Part shown: positions 1-9,514 of the stretch, one piece after another | Layout of the letters: every line of letters begins with the position of its first letter | Position numbering within the stretch: position 1 is the stretch's first letter | Assembly (NCBI GenBank): GCA_040221475.1 | Contig: JAVKEJ010000032.1 | Span: forward strand, 806,001-870,000 | From: WLXB01 sp040221475 | GTDB lineage: Bacteria; Pseudomonadota; Alphaproteobacteria; Rhodospirillales; Rhodospirillaceae | DNA: 64,000 nt | Direction of reading: 5' to 3' | Translations under genes and position numbers: made by a program | The notes under the pieces: model-generated | Seen by the model: the letters and a program-made list of their open reading frames with translations, nothing else | The model's database searches: none | Told to the model about the DNA's origin: nothing

Positions 1-2183
1 CGATAATAGTCTGCCGTTACATCTGCATCCGTTGGGAACGACACACGCCCTGCTGGCGGCAACGGAGGCTTTGGCGTCATCTCTTTAAAAACAGCCCATA
101 ATATAGCCCGCAGCCGGATGGGACCCGCCTTGAGAATATCAGGAATATAAATGGCATTGAGGCCGAACCTGATCTTGCAGCGGGCAAGCGCCTTTTTGTC
201 GTCCTCCGTGAGTGCGCGCACCTGCGCATCTGCATCATTGCGATCAACCGCACCTAAAGACTCACACAGTTGAAAGGCTATACCACGCGCGGCACCTGAT
301 AATTCAGCGGTCTCCGCACCGAACAGAGGGGCCAACAGTTTACTGGCGTGGACATCAAGCCAGGATTGCAAACGACCACCAAGCTTTTCGCGCAGAGTCG
401 GATTGAGCCGCTCATCGGCGCGTACCACCACCTTCGGCGATAAAGCACGCACGCCAGCGCTGAGAGTTGCGACAACAGCGCCGGTCCACTCAATGCCACC
501 CGCATCATTCAGTATAAAAAGGGTATCCTCGGCATCAATCAACAATTGCGCTCTGCGCTCCAACTCAGGGAGGAGCGCGGTGTCCGCTGTATTCGCCACT
601 GCGCGATCTGCTGTTTTTAGACCGGTTTTGTCGGGCATAAAGATCAGACCATCAAGGTCACCAATAAAATGACCATCAATCTCAACACGACCGGCCTCGG
701 TCACAGCGACATCCATACGATCTATTCCCTTAAGACGTTTCACCAAATGCGCGGTCCGGTGATCAATAAACTGCTGTGTCAGTTTCTCGTGCAGCGCATC
801 GGAAAGCTGATCTTCTATAACGCGCGTCTCGCCCTGCCAATGGCTGGCATTTTCAACCCATCCCGGGCGATTTGCCAAATAGGTCCAGGTCCGAATCTCC
901 GCAATACGGTCCATCAACGCATGAATATCACCTTGGGTTCGTTTCACCCGGTCAATCTGGAGTGATATCCAATCTTCAGGAATACACGCCTTCGATCCAG
1001 AAAGGTGCTGATAAACCTGCTTAATCAATCGCGCATGGGTCTCTGGGCGAAGCTTACGAAAGTCCGGAACTTGCGCCGTATCCCACAACAATCGCACACG
1101 CTCTTGGCCCTTAGCGCGCTCTTGGATGTCTGAATCCTGTGCCAATATCTCAAGAACCAGCTGATCGTCTGTCGCTGGCGGGCGAATCAATCCGGGAGAC
1201 GGCGGCGGCTTTTTCAAACCGGACAGCAGCGATTCCACACTGACATAGCGTAGATCCGTATTGCGCCAATACACAGATTTAAGCGCCTGGAACTCATGGG
1301 TCTCAATGCGCGCAATAGTTTCAGAATCCAGAGCTGACGCCTCAGCCGTGACGCCAAAGGTCCCATCATTCATATGACGGCCCGCACGCCCCGCAATCTG
1401 CGACAACTCAGGCGCCGTCAAGGGTCGCGGCGCACGGCCATCAAATTTTGACAAGGCCGCAAACGCAACATGGTCAACATCCATATTGAGGCCCATGCCA
1501 ATGGCATCGGTGGCAACGAGATAATCAACTTCGCCCGATTGATACAAAGCCACCTGAGCATTCCGGGTCCGGGGGCTCAAGGCCCCCATAACGACAGCCG
1601 TGCCACCCCGTTGCCGCCGAAGCAAATCTGCAATGCCGTAAACCTCAGAGACAGAAAACGCGACGACAGCCGAACGCCGGGGCAACCGGGTGAGTTTTTT
1701 GGAGCCGCTATAGGTGATTTTTGAGAACCGGGGACGGGTGACAAAATTAACGCCGGGGACCAGCTTGCGAATCAGGGGGCGCACCGTCTCAGAGCCCAGA
1801 AACATCGTCTCTAGGCGGCCTCGGGCGTGCAAGAGTCGATCCGTAAAAATATGGCCACGCTCACGGTCGGACGCCAACTGAATTTCGTCAACGGCCAAGA
1901 ACGCAACATCACGATCAACCGGCATACTCTCGACGGTGCAAATAAAGTAACGCGCCGTCGCGGGAACAATTTTTTCTTCGCCCGTCACCAACGCCACAGC
2001 CGCAGCGCCCTTAATGGCAACCGCACGGTCATAGTTTTCTCGCGCGAGCAAACGCAACGGGAAACCCATCATGCCTGACTCATGGCCGAGCATGCGTTCC
2101 ATGGCCAGATACGTTTTGCCCGTATTTGTCGGCCCAAGAACAGCCGTTAAGGACTGATCAGAAGTTTCTGGTCGGAAAATCAA
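1..2183 (-). CDS. SUV3-like ATP-dependent RNA helicase, C-terminus cut by window edge
   Basis: Superfamily 2 helicase of the mitochondrial SUV3 type, expected to unwind structured RNA during decay. Reading the minus strand gives a Walker A motif GPTNTGKT near the N-terminus, the SUV3-type Walker B VDEIQ, and a helicase C domain with ATDAIGMGLN. Near the left edge the translation contains RFGLNAIYIPD, typical of the SUV3 C-terminal region. The frame is open to base 1, so the C-terminus lies outside. No ATG precedes the Walker A motif; an in-frame TTG at 2183 is the best start, and the frame is open back to the stop of the upstream hpf gene. It lies about 60 bases downstream of hpf on the same strand, so the two may be cotranscribed. 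Confidence 0.9.
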   Translation of the reverse strand, partial: MIFRPETSDQSLTAVLGPTNTGKTYLAMERMLGHESGMMGFPLRLLARENYDRAVAIKGAAAVALVTGEEKIVPATARYFICTVESMPVDRDVAFLAVDEIQLASDRERGHIFTDRLLHARGRLETMFLGSETVRPLIRKLVPGVNFVTRPRFSKITYSGSKKLTRLPRRSAVVAFSVSEVYGIADLLRRQRGGTAVVMGALSPRTRNAQVALYQSGEVDYLVATDAIGMGLNMDVDHVAFAALSKFDGRAPRPLTAPELSQIAGRAGRHMNDGTFGVTAEASALDSETIARIETHEFQALKSVYWRNTDLRYVSVESLLSGLKKPPPSPGLIRPPATDDQLVLEILAQDSDIQERAKGQERVRLLWDTAQVPDFRKLRPETHARLIKQVYQHLSGSKACIPEDWISLQIDRVKRTQGDIHALMDRIAEIRTWTYLANRPGWVENASHWQGETRVIEDQLSDALHEKLTQQFIDHRTAHLVKRLKGIDRMDVAVTEAGRVEIDGHFIGDLDGLIFMPDKTGLKTADRAVANTADTALLPELERRAQLLIDAEDTLFILNDAGGIEWTGAVVATLSAGVRALSPKVVVRADERLNPTLREKLGGRLQSWLDVHASKLLAPLFGAETAELSGAARGIAFQLCESLGAVDRNDADAQVRALTEDDKKALARCKIRFGLNAIYIPDILKAGPIRLRAILWAVFKEMTPKPPLPPAGRVSFPTDADVTADYY

Positions 2184-2243
2184 AGCAGCTAAGCCAACTG
2201 AGGAGTTGAGGAATAAGCAAGGCTGACGCCGCTCCGGAAAAGA

Positions 2244-2618
2244 TTAGCTTTCCAGGCTGGGTGGTTCTTGCCGCCGATCAATTTTTTTGACCTTGGCCGT
2301 GTAATCTTTGAGGCGGCGTTCCATGGTTTCGAAAGAATCACGCAGCGCAATCATGATGTCCTCATGCGACTTTGTATCTTTCGGATCACGCCGGACCACA
2401 AGGTCTTCGCCAGGCACGGAGAGGTGAATGGTCAAATGAAAAGGAGCGGCCTGCGTGTTCAGGTTGGAATGGCTTTTGTGATGCGCTTCAACCACCACCC
2501 GGCACCCGGTGATGCGGTCTGAATAATTTTCAAGTTTATCAACACGCTCGCGGATCCTTGCTTCGACCGCATCTGATTTATCAATACCATGAAACGCAAT
2601 TTGAATCGGAATCTGCAT
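2244..2618 (-). CDS. hpf: Ribosome hibernation-promoting factor, short form
   Basis: A 124-residue member of the HPF/RaiA family, which binds the decoding region of the 30S subunit and silences ribosomes in stationary phase. The protein starts MQIPIQIAFHG and shows the family's basic helix and beta-strand pattern (RIRERVDKLENY). It ends without the long dimerisation domain of long-form HPF. An ATG 19 codons further upstream is possible, but the start at 2618 is preceded by a strong ribosome binding site, GGAGGT, so I chose it. It is divergent from htpG across a repeat-bearing intergenic region and upstream of the helicase gene. Confidence 0.88.
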   Translation of the reverse strand: MQIPIQIAFHGIDKSDAVEARIRERVDKLENYSDRITGCRVVVEAHHKSHSNLNTQAAPFHLTIHLSVPGEDLVVRRDPKDTKSHEDIMIALRDSFETMERRLKDYTAKVKKIDRRQEPPSLES

Positions 2619-2722
2619 AACCACCTCCAAGTAACACCTTAACTGGTCGCATGACGTTAAGCCGTAATTTGGCATAACGCGCGTTCATATCATGGCGCGA
2701 AGACACGCCCGGGACAATCACA

Positions 2723-2795
2723 GAGATGAAATCTCCATAAATGAGATGAAATCTCCACGAATGAGGTGGAGTCTCTGCACATGATGTGAAATCAC
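2723..2795. repeat. Degenerate 20-bp tandem repeat array of short palindromes
   Basis: Units begin at 2723, 2743, 2763 and 2783. The first two start GAGATGAAATCTCC and differ only at three bases near their ends; the third and fourth are degenerate, and the last is partial. Each of the first two contains the perfect inverted repeat GAGAT-GAA-ATCTC. The array sits between divergent hpf and htpG and could be a set of regulator binding sites; this is inference from position and symmetry only. Confidence 0.75.
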
Positions 2796-2825
2796 TCAGT
2801 CTTAAGCCTAACTCAGGGCTTGCCT

Positions 2826-2854
2826 CTTGCATCCAAAAGCGACACGCACAATAT
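2826..2854 (+). promoter_or_regulatory. Candidate RpoH (heat-shock sigma) promoter for htpG
   Basis: CTTGCA at 2826-2831 is followed after 17 bases by CAATAT at 2849-2854. This resembles the alphaproteobacterial sigma-32 pattern of CTTG and a CCCATAT-like -10. It ends 63 bases before the htpG start. The -10 match is imperfect. Confidence 0.4.
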
Positions 2855-2917
2855 TGCCGCCAACCCCGCGCTTAAACGCGTGCTTAAGCCCTTCTAAAAC
2901 CGAAAGAGACTGAAAGC

Positions 2918-4804
2918 ATGAGTGAAGAAAAAAGAACTTTTGAAGCTGAGGTTGCAAAGCTGTTAGACATCGTTGTCCATTCTTTGTACTCGAACAGCGA
3001 GATCTTCCTCCGCGAGTTGATCTCCAACGCCTCCGACTCCTGCGACCGCCTGCGGTATGCGGCTCTCACGAATAAAGACCTGCTGGGGGACGAGGGCGCA
3101 GACTTCGAAATTCATATCGCTATCGACAAAGACGCCGGCACGCTGACGGTCAGTGACAACGGCATCGGCATGAACAAGGATGAATTGATCGACAACTTAG
3201 GCACCATCGCCAAATCCGGCACATCAGAGTTTATGAAAACACTGACCGGCGATGAATCGAAAGACGTGTCCCTGATTGGTCAATTCGGAGTGGGCTTTTA
3301 TTCGTCCTTCATGGTCGCCAAAAAGGTCGAAGTGTTTTCCAGAAAAGCCGGTGACAGCCAAGGCTGGCGGTGGGTCTCCGATGGACGGGGCAGTTATAGC
3401 GTCAGCGAACAAGATGATGTTGCACGGGGTGCCCGTATTGTGATGCACTTGCGCAAAGAAAGCCGCGAGTACTTGGAGCCGCTGCGTCTTAAAAACATCG
3501 TCAAAACCTATTCAGATCACATTGCCCTGCCGGTCATTCTCGACCCCTTACCGGGCACGTCTGAAGACGGCGCATCATCTGAACCTGAAACCCTAAACTC
3601 AGCGTCAGCGCTCTGGACACGCCCCAAATCAGAGATCACCGAAGATCAATACAAAGAGTTTTATCATCATGTCGCCCAGGGCTTTGATAACCCCTGGCAT
3701 ACACTTCATTTCAGAGCGGAAGGCGCGATTGAATACACCAGCCTTCTTTTTCTGCCGACCTCACAGCCTTTCGATCTGTTTGAGCCGACCCGCAAAAACA
3801 AGGTAAAGCTTTACGTTAATCGCGTGTTTATCGCAGATGATCTGGACGGCCTGCTGCCGCCTTATCTGAGATTCGTGCGCGGCGTTGTCGACTCACCAGA
3901 CCTGCCGCTGAATGTCAGCCGTGAAATGTTGCAGGACAATCCGCAACTTAAGAAAATTCAAAAAGGCCTGGTCACTCGGCTGTTCAAAGACTTGAAAGAG
4001 CGCAGTAAGAAACCCGAAGACTACGCGACGTTTTGGTCCACCTTCGGCGCTGTGTTCAAAGAAGGTTTGTATGAAGACTTCGAACGCCGCGATGAGATTC
4101 TGAAACTCTGCCGTTTTCGCACCAGCGCCAGCGCAGACTGGCGTAGTCTGGAGGACTATGTCGCTGACCTCAAAGACGGGCAAGATGCCATTTATTATAT
4201 CACTGGCAATGATGCCAAGGCCCTGAAGAACTCGCCACAACTGGAGGGTTATATCGCCAAAGGGATCGAAGTCGTGCTGCTGACCGATCCTGTCGATGAA
4301 TTCTGGGTGTCTTCAGTAGGTGTGTTTAACAAACACCCGTTCCGCTCAGCGGCCCAATCCGCAAGCGACTTGGACTCCATTGCCAAAGCAGACTCTGATG
4401 ACAAGAAAGAGGACGATAACAGCGAGAAAGACTCCTTTGATGTTGCGGCGCTAACCAAACGTCTCAGCGACGCCCTCGGCGACGCCGTTAAAGAGGTGCG
4501 GGCCTCCAACCGCCTGACCGAAAGCCCGGTGTGCCTGGTTGGGGCAGACGGCGGTATGAGCTTGCATTTGGAACGCATGCTCAAACAACACGGCCAAGAT
4601 CCCGGCATGGCCATTCCCCGCGTACTTGAGATCAACCCCAAGCATGCGCTGATCAAGAAGCTGGCAGAGCAGAGCGATGATGTGTTGGGTGAGACTGCCT
4701 TCTTGCTGCTGGATCAGGCCCGCATCGTGGAAGGAGAAGCCATCCCCGACCCCATCGCGTTTTCACGACGGCTGTCCCAGGCGATGGAACGGGGACTAGT
4801 ATAG
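2918..4804 (+). CDS. htpG: Molecular chaperone HtpG (Hsp90)
   Basis: A 628-residue bacterial Hsp90, an ATP-driven cytosolic chaperone dimer. The N-terminal GHKL ATPase domain shows ELISNASDSCDRLRY (ATP-binding Asn near 37), DNGIGM (80-85), GTIAKSGT (95-102) and a GQFGVGFYSSF lid motif. The middle-domain motif LNVSREMLQ follows, then the C-terminal dimerisation domain. Length is normal for HtpG. It stands alone on the plus strand and converges tightly with the hydrolase gene (10 bases apart). A heat-shock-type promoter is suggested upstream. Confidence 0.97.
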   Translation: MSEEKRTFEAEVAKLLDIVVHSLYSNSEIFLRELISNASDSCDRLRYAALTNKDLLGDEGADFEIHIAIDKDAGTLTVSDNGIGMNKDELIDNLGTIAKSGTSEFMKTLTGDESKDVSLIGQFGVGFYSSFMVAKKVEVFSRKAGDSQGWRWVSDGRGSYSVSEQDDVARGARIVMHLRKESREYLEPLRLKNIVKTYSDHIALPVILDPLPGTSEDGASSEPETLNSASALWTRPKSEITEDQYKEFYHHVAQGFDNPWHTLHFRAEGAIEYTSLLFLPTSQPFDLFEPTRKNKVKLYVNRVFIADDLDGLLPPYLRFVRGVVDSPDLPLNVSREMLQDNPQLKKIQKGLVTRLFKDLKERSKKPEDYATFWSTFGAVFKEGLYEDFERRDEILKLCRFRTSASADWRSLEDYVADLKDGQDAIYYITGNDAKALKNSPQLEGYIAKGIEVVLLTDPVDEFWVSSVGVFNKHPFRSAAQSASDLDSIAKADSDDKKEDDNSEKDSFDVAALTKRLSDALGDAVKEVRASNRLTESPVCLVGADGGMSLHLERMLKQHGQDPGMAIPRVLEINPKHALIKKLAEQSDDVLGETAFLLLDQARIVEGEAIPDPIAFSRRLSQAMERGLV

Positions 4805-4814
4805 AATGAAGAGC

Positions 4815-6518
4815 CTAGCTTTCTAGGAACGGCAGGAAGCTTAGCCCCCACTTGGTGAAGTCTTCATCAAGATACTGGAAACTGCAGTTGGGGGCGGCCT
4901 CGGCTGCAGCCAAAGTGTGGGGATTGTTCGGGTCCCACTCTGACGTTGCCAATAGCGTAGGGACCGGCGTGCGGGCCAGCTTCTCAAAGGTGTCATATTT
5001 GAAGTGGGACTGATAGGCCGTGCGATACATATTGCCCGCTTTCAGCAGCGAACATACACGCTCGTGCACCATCTCGGTTGCGAGAAACGGTTCGCGCCAA
5101 ATCACGCCGGCTTTCTCGCGCTTGAACCACGGGTAATAGATGCCCTGGTCCCGCATTTGATGCCAGCATTGCAACAGATGTCCCCCATGCCACAACGGCG
5201 ACACATCCGGCGTATAGTGCGCCAGCATATCGGCCTGCTCGGCGCCTGTGTGTTGGAAGACATTGCTCATCACCAGCTTGCGCACGATACCGGGGTGACC
5301 CATGGCGAGATCAAGACCGACAAATCCACCGCCCCACATGCCGTAAAAATCAATTTCAGTCAGACTCAGGGCCGACAGCGCCTCTGCTAAAACAGTGGCG
5401 TAGTCTGCAACATCAACATCCGCCTCCGGAATGATGCGATCAGAATCGCCGGACCCCGGCATATCAAACGCATAAACGGTTTTGCGACCAATGAACGATG
5501 CGGTTATGGGTTCGACCGTGCCGACTGAACTGGCGGCATCGTGTTGCACCAACAACGGAACAGAGTCGGCATCTGTGTTTCTCTGAAAATGAATCTGCCC
5601 GCCATTCACAGACACATAGTCGTTCCACAGCTTGCCCTTCAGTGGAACAACAGAGGGCGGGGCTGGCACAGACGCATCGACACGCAAATTTTCAAGAAAG
5701 ACCAGTGCCTGGACTTCCCCTTTGGTTTGCTCATCCGCCGTAGACTTTCTAAGCGACTCCGACACCGATTGAATACCGCGCCAGGGGTCCAGACCGTCAT
5801 GGCGCTGACGCGCCACAACCAGAGTTGGGCAGGCGACAGACGCCAACATCTGCACGGCATCAAACGAGCGGGCCGCCCCATAGCCGGTTTCATAACCGCG
5901 CCCATGAACCCCGGCATTGAGGAATTGTATGACCCGGCGGTGAAGGGTTTCAGGGTCAGGCATGTCGGCATCGACACGGGTGTTCAGCGCCGGAGTATGC
6001 CAGGGATGAAACGCGGTCTGCTCCCGCAGCATAGCCCACAACCACGCCAAATGACTGCCATCCCACGCAGGCTCAAACGGCGGCAAGGGGGCTTTGGCGC
6101 TGGGCGGCAAATCAAGCGCGCCGGGCAAATCCAAATCCCAGGCGGCCAGAGACGACACTTTGTCTTTATGCGTGGCGGCAAAGTGCAACGCCAGAGCTGC
6201 GCCCGCCTGTTCGCCGTAAATCTGCACACAGCCCAAACCTAAGGCGCTTAAAAACGCAGCCAGGTCTTCGGCCAGGGGATCAAGACTTTGCGGCGGCGTG
6301 TCCAACACAGACGACTTGCCATAGCCCGCAAGGTCTGGCGCGATCACCGTGAACCGGTCCGCCGCGGCCTGTATCAACGGCAAAAGGTCTTCCGACGAAC
6401 GCGGTAGACGGTGCAAGGCAATCAGCGGCGGTCCAGACCCGGCCCGCCGATAATGCAGTTGACGATTGCCAACCGTCACATAGTGGCGGGACAGTCCGGG
6501 TGTTGCGGGTTCGGTCAT
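4815..6518 (-). CDS. Tandem alpha/beta-hydrolase-fold protein lacking nucleophile serines
   Basis: A 567-residue protein made of two alpha/beta-hydrolase-like halves (about residues 10-270 and 298-567). Each shows the fold's strand patterns, such as FTVIAPDLAGYGKSS and TVYAFDMPGSGDSD. The nucleophile elbow, normally G-x-S-x-G, reads GEQAG at 102-106 and GMWGG at 393-397, so neither half has the serine. The HG oxyanion motif before it is also altered (HR, HD), and the C-terminal catalytic His is not evident in the second half. The protein may be non-catalytic or use other residues. It lies 37 bases downstream of acnA on the same strand and may be cotranscribed. Substrate unknown; the second half resembles dehalogenase/epoxide-hydrolase-type members only generally. 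Confidence 0.8.
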   Translation of the reverse strand: MTEPATPGLSRHYVTVGNRQLHYRRAGSGPPLIALHRLPRSSEDLLPLIQAAADRFTVIAPDLAGYGKSSVLDTPPQSLDPLAEDLAAFLSALGLGCVQIYGEQAGAALALHFAATHKDKVSSLAAWDLDLPGALDLPPSAKAPLPPFEPAWDGSHLAWLWAMLREQTAFHPWHTPALNTRVDADMPDPETLHRRVIQFLNAGVHGRGYETGYGAARSFDAVQMLASVACPTLVVARQRHDGLDPWRGIQSVSESLRKSTADEQTKGEVQALVFLENLRVDASVPAPPSVVPLKGKLWNDYVSVNGGQIHFQRNTDADSVPLLVQHDAASSVGTVEPITASFIGRKTVYAFDMPGSGDSDRIIPEADVDVADYATVLAEALSALSLTEIDFYGMWGGGFVGLDLAMGHPGIVRKLVMSNVFQHTGAEQADMLAHYTPDVSPLWHGGHLLQCWHQMRDQGIYYPWFKREKAGVIWREPFLATEMVHERVCSLLKAGNMYRTAYQSHFKYDTFEKLARTPVPTLLATSEWDPNNPHTLAAAEAAPNCSFQYLDEDFTKWGLSFLPFLES

Positions 6519-6555
6519 CCGTTAATCCTGTGCGGGCAACACCACACGGTAAGCT

Positions 6556-9249
6556 TTAAGATGCGAGATTGCGCAGGACGTAGTGCAATACACCACCGTT
6601 TCTGAAGTAATCCAACTCGCCTTCCGTATCGATGCGGCAGAGCGCTGAGAAGGTTTCTGTGGAACCATCCGGTCGCGTAACCGTCACCGCAACATCGCAG
6701 CGCGGTGTCAGTTCCGTAAGACCCCTCACATCGAATAACTCTGTGCCATCAAGCTTTAAAGTCGTGCGGGAAACACCCTCTTTAAACTGCAGCGGCAGCA
6801 CGCCCATGCCAATGAGGTTGGAGCGGTGAATACGCTCGAAGCTCTCGGTGATCACGGCCCGCACACCGAGCAAATTGGTACCCTTCGCCGCCCAGTCACG
6901 AGACGATCCTGTGCCGTATTCCTTGCCGCCGACAACCACCAACGGCACGCCAGCCTCTTGGTATTTCATGGCTGCATCGTAGATCGACATAACCATGGCC
7001 CCCGGATGATATTTGGTCATACCACCTTCCACGCCGGGCACCATTTCGTTACGAATGCGGATATTGGCGAAGGTGCCCCGCATCATGACTTCGTGGTTGC
7101 CACGCCGTGAACCGTAGGAATTGAAGTCCTTGGGATCAACGCCATGGGCCGTGAGATACGTACCGGCGGGGCTGTCTTTTTTGATCGCACCAGCCGGAGA
7201 GATGTGATCGGTGGTGACAGAGTCGCCCAGAATGGCCAGAGGCCGTGCGCCCACAATGTCTTTAATGGCGTCTGGTGTCTGTGACATGCCTTCGAAGTAC
7301 GGCGGGTTTCTGACGTAGGTGGAATCACTTTGCCAGTCATAGGTTTCGCTGGGCTCGGCTTTCACGGCCTGCCATTCCTGCGGGCCTTTGAAGACATCTG
7401 AATACCGCGAAGAGAACATTTCCTTGGTCAGGAACTGTTCAATGCATTCAGCAACCTCTTTTGGCGTTGGCCAGATATCTTTGAGATACACGTCCTTGCC
7501 GTCTTGGTCTTGGCCAATGGCATCTTTGGTGATGTCGATGGTCATGGACCCAGCGATGGCATAGGCCACCACAAGAGGCGGACTGGCAAGATAGTTGGCC
7601 TTGACGTCCTGGCTGATGCGGCCTTCAAAGTTTCGGTTGCCCGACAGCACAGAGACCGCCACCAGATCGCCGTCATTGATGCTTTTGGAAATGTTTGGGT
7701 CGAGCGGGCCGGAGTTGCCGATACAGGTGGTGCAGCCATAGCCCACATTGTGGAACCCAAGCGCTTGCAGATCTTCCGTCAGATTTGCTTTGTCCAGATA
7801 GTCGGTCACAACCTGGGATCCGGGTGCCAAGGATGTTTTGACCCACGGCTTGCGGGTCAACCCTTTTTCTCTGGCCTTGCGCGCCACCAACCCAGCCGCG
7901 AACAACACAGAGGGGTTGGACGTATTGGTACAGGATGTAATAGCGGCGATGACCACATCGCCGTCGGTCAGGGTGTCTTTGGTGCCAGGACCCGACAAGT
8001 CAGTGATAGGCGATGTCTTGGGCGTATCATGGCCAAAGGTCTTGCTCAGTTCGCCGCTAAATGCAGACGCCGCAGACGACAAGGCAACGCGATCTTGCGG
8101 ACGTTTCGGGCCGGCCAAAGACGGCTCAACGCTGGAGAGATCAAGTTCCAGAGAATCCGTGAATTCTGGATCAGGCGTGCTGTCATCCCGCCACATCCCC
8201 TGAGCCTTGGCATAGGCTTCGACCAACGCAACACGCTCTGCATCACGGCCGGTGAACTCAAGATAGCGACAGGTTTCGGAATCAATCGGGAAGAAGCCAC
8301 AGGTTGCGCCATATTCAGGGGCCATGTTGGCGATGGTTGCCCGGTCGGTGAGTGAAAGCCCAGACAAACCTTGTCCGTAAAACTCGACAAACTTGCCGAC
8401 CACGCCTTTGGCGCGAAGCATCTGGGTGACCGTCAACACCAGGTCAGTTGCGGTCGTGCCTTCTTTGAGTTTGCCGTTGAGCTTAAAGCCGACGACTTCC
8501 GGAATGAGCATCGAGACAGGCTGGCCCAGCATGGCGGCCTCGGCCTCAATGCCGCCAACGCCCCACCCCAAAACCGCAAGACCGTTGACCATGGTCGTGT
8601 GACTGTCCGTACCCACCAAGGTATCCGGATAGGCGATGGTTTTGCCGTCTTCGTCGCCGGTCCAGACCACTTGCGCCAAATACTCAACATTCACTTGGTG
8701 GCAAATACCGGTGCCGGGGGGAACCACGCGGAAATTATCAAAACCCATCTGACCCCAGCGCAGGAACTCATAGCGCTCGCGGTTGCGCTGGAACTCAAGA
8801 GCGATGTTTTTCGCCAACGCATCCTTAGACGCATAGGCATCGACCATCACCGAGTGATCGATCACCAGATCGACCGGAGACAACGGATTGATCTGTTGGG
8901 CATTACCACCCAGGGCCTTCATCGCTTCACGCATGGCCGCCAAGTCAACGACAGCGGGCACACCGGTGAAATCCTGCATCAGCACGCGGGCTGGGCGATA
9001 GGCGATCTCTTGATCAGAGGTGCGGGTCGATAACCAATCCGCAATGGCCTGAACATGCTCTGTTTTAACCGAACCGCCATCTTCGTAGCGCAGCAAGTTT
9101 TCAAGCAGGACCTTCAAAGAAAACGGCAGTTTTGAAACGTCACCGAGTCCGCCCTCAGAGGCGGCTGGCAGACTGAAGTAGTCATAGCTTTTACCAGCGA
9201 CTTCGAGTGTACGGCGGGTTTTTAGAGTGTCCTGACCGGTCAATGCCAT
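6556..9249 (-). CDS. acnA: Aconitate hydratase A
   Basis: An 897-residue AcnA/IRP1-type aconitase that isomerises citrate to isocitrate in the TCA cycle. The three [4Fe-4S] ligand cysteines are visible at C440 (SCTNTSNPS) and C506/C509 (GCTTCIGNSG). The N-terminal DFTGVPAVVDLAAMR and C-terminal GTGSSRDWAAKG motifs are intact. It is divergent from the ccm operon, an arrangement I recall from other alphaproteobacteria. A hairpin lies in its presumed leader. Confidence 0.97.
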   Translation of the reverse strand: MALTGQDTLKTRRTLEVAGKSYDYFSLPAASEGGLGDVSKLPFSLKVLLENLLRYEDGGSVKTEHVQAIADWLSTRTSDQEIAYRPARVLMQDFTGVPAVVDLAAMREAMKALGGNAQQINPLSPVDLVIDHSVMVDAYASKDALAKNIALEFQRNRERYEFLRWGQMGFDNFRVVPPGTGICHQVNVEYLAQVVWTGDEDGKTIAYPDTLVGTDSHTTMVNGLAVLGWGVGGIEAEAAMLGQPVSMLIPEVVGFKLNGKLKEGTTATDLVLTVTQMLRAKGVVGKFVEFYGQGLSGLSLTDRATIANMAPEYGATCGFFPIDSETCRYLEFTGRDAERVALVEAYAKAQGMWRDDSTPDPEFTDSLELDLSSVEPSLAGPKRPQDRVALSSAASAFSGELSKTFGHDTPKTSPITDLSGPGTKDTLTDGDVVIAAITSCTNTSNPSVLFAAGLVARKAREKGLTRKPWVKTSLAPGSQVVTDYLDKANLTEDLQALGFHNVGYGCTTCIGNSGPLDPNISKSINDGDLVAVSVLSGNRNFEGRISQDVKANYLASPPLVVAYAIAGSMTIDITKDAIGQDQDGKDVYLKDIWPTPKEVAECIEQFLTKEMFSSRYSDVFKGPQEWQAVKAEPSETYDWQSDSTYVRNPPYFEGMSQTPDAIKDIVGARPLAILGDSVTTDHISPAGAIKKDSPAGTYLTAHGVDPKDFNSYGSRRGNHEVMMRGTFANIRIRNEMVPGVEGGMTKYHPGAMVMSIYDAAMKYQEAGVPLVVVGGKEYGTGSSRDWAAKGTNLLGVRAVITESFERIHRSNLIGMGVLPLQFKEGVSRTTLKLDGTELFDVRGLTELTPRCDVAVTVTRPDGSTETFSALCRIDTEGELDYFRNGGVLHYVLRNLAS

Positions 9250-9287
9250 GCCTGCGTCCCTCTTTCTGGAGTAAAATTGTGCGTTTG

Positions 9288-9312
9288 GAGGGGTTTGATG
9301 AGATCACCCCTC
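9288..9312. other. Stem-loop in the acnA/ccmA divergent region
   Basis: GAGGGG at 9288-9293 pairs with CCCCTC at 9307-9312 around a 13-base loop, about 40-60 bases upstream of acnA. It would lie in the acnA mRNA leader if transcription starts further upstream. A T-run follows it on the plus strand, but no plus-strand gene precedes it, so a terminator role is unlikely. The rest of 9250-9514 holds only a weak ccm promoter candidate (TTGAGT at 9447, TATTTA at 9471). Confidence 0.4.
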
Positions 9313-9514
9313 TTTTGGCGGCATCATCCACATCCCACAGGGGTTGTCCAGCCTTTCCCAAGAGGCAAAGGGGTGCTCATCCGCAGTTTTCTGGGCTTCA
9401 TAGACATCCTATCCTCCGGCACAATTGGGGCATCACAGGCTTATCGTTGAGTCCTGGAATAATCGAGTGATATTTATCCGTGAAATTCCGCGCTGTTTGG
9501 GTATGGTGCCGGCC

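Noticed and set aside
5541..6242. Open frame opposite the tandem hydrolase gene
   Set aside because: Arg/His/Gln-rich composition and full antisense overlap with a recognisable fold indicate a spurious frame.
7504..8355. Long open frame opposite acnA
   Set aside because: Overlaps the conserved aconitase core in antisense and shows no recognisable domain.
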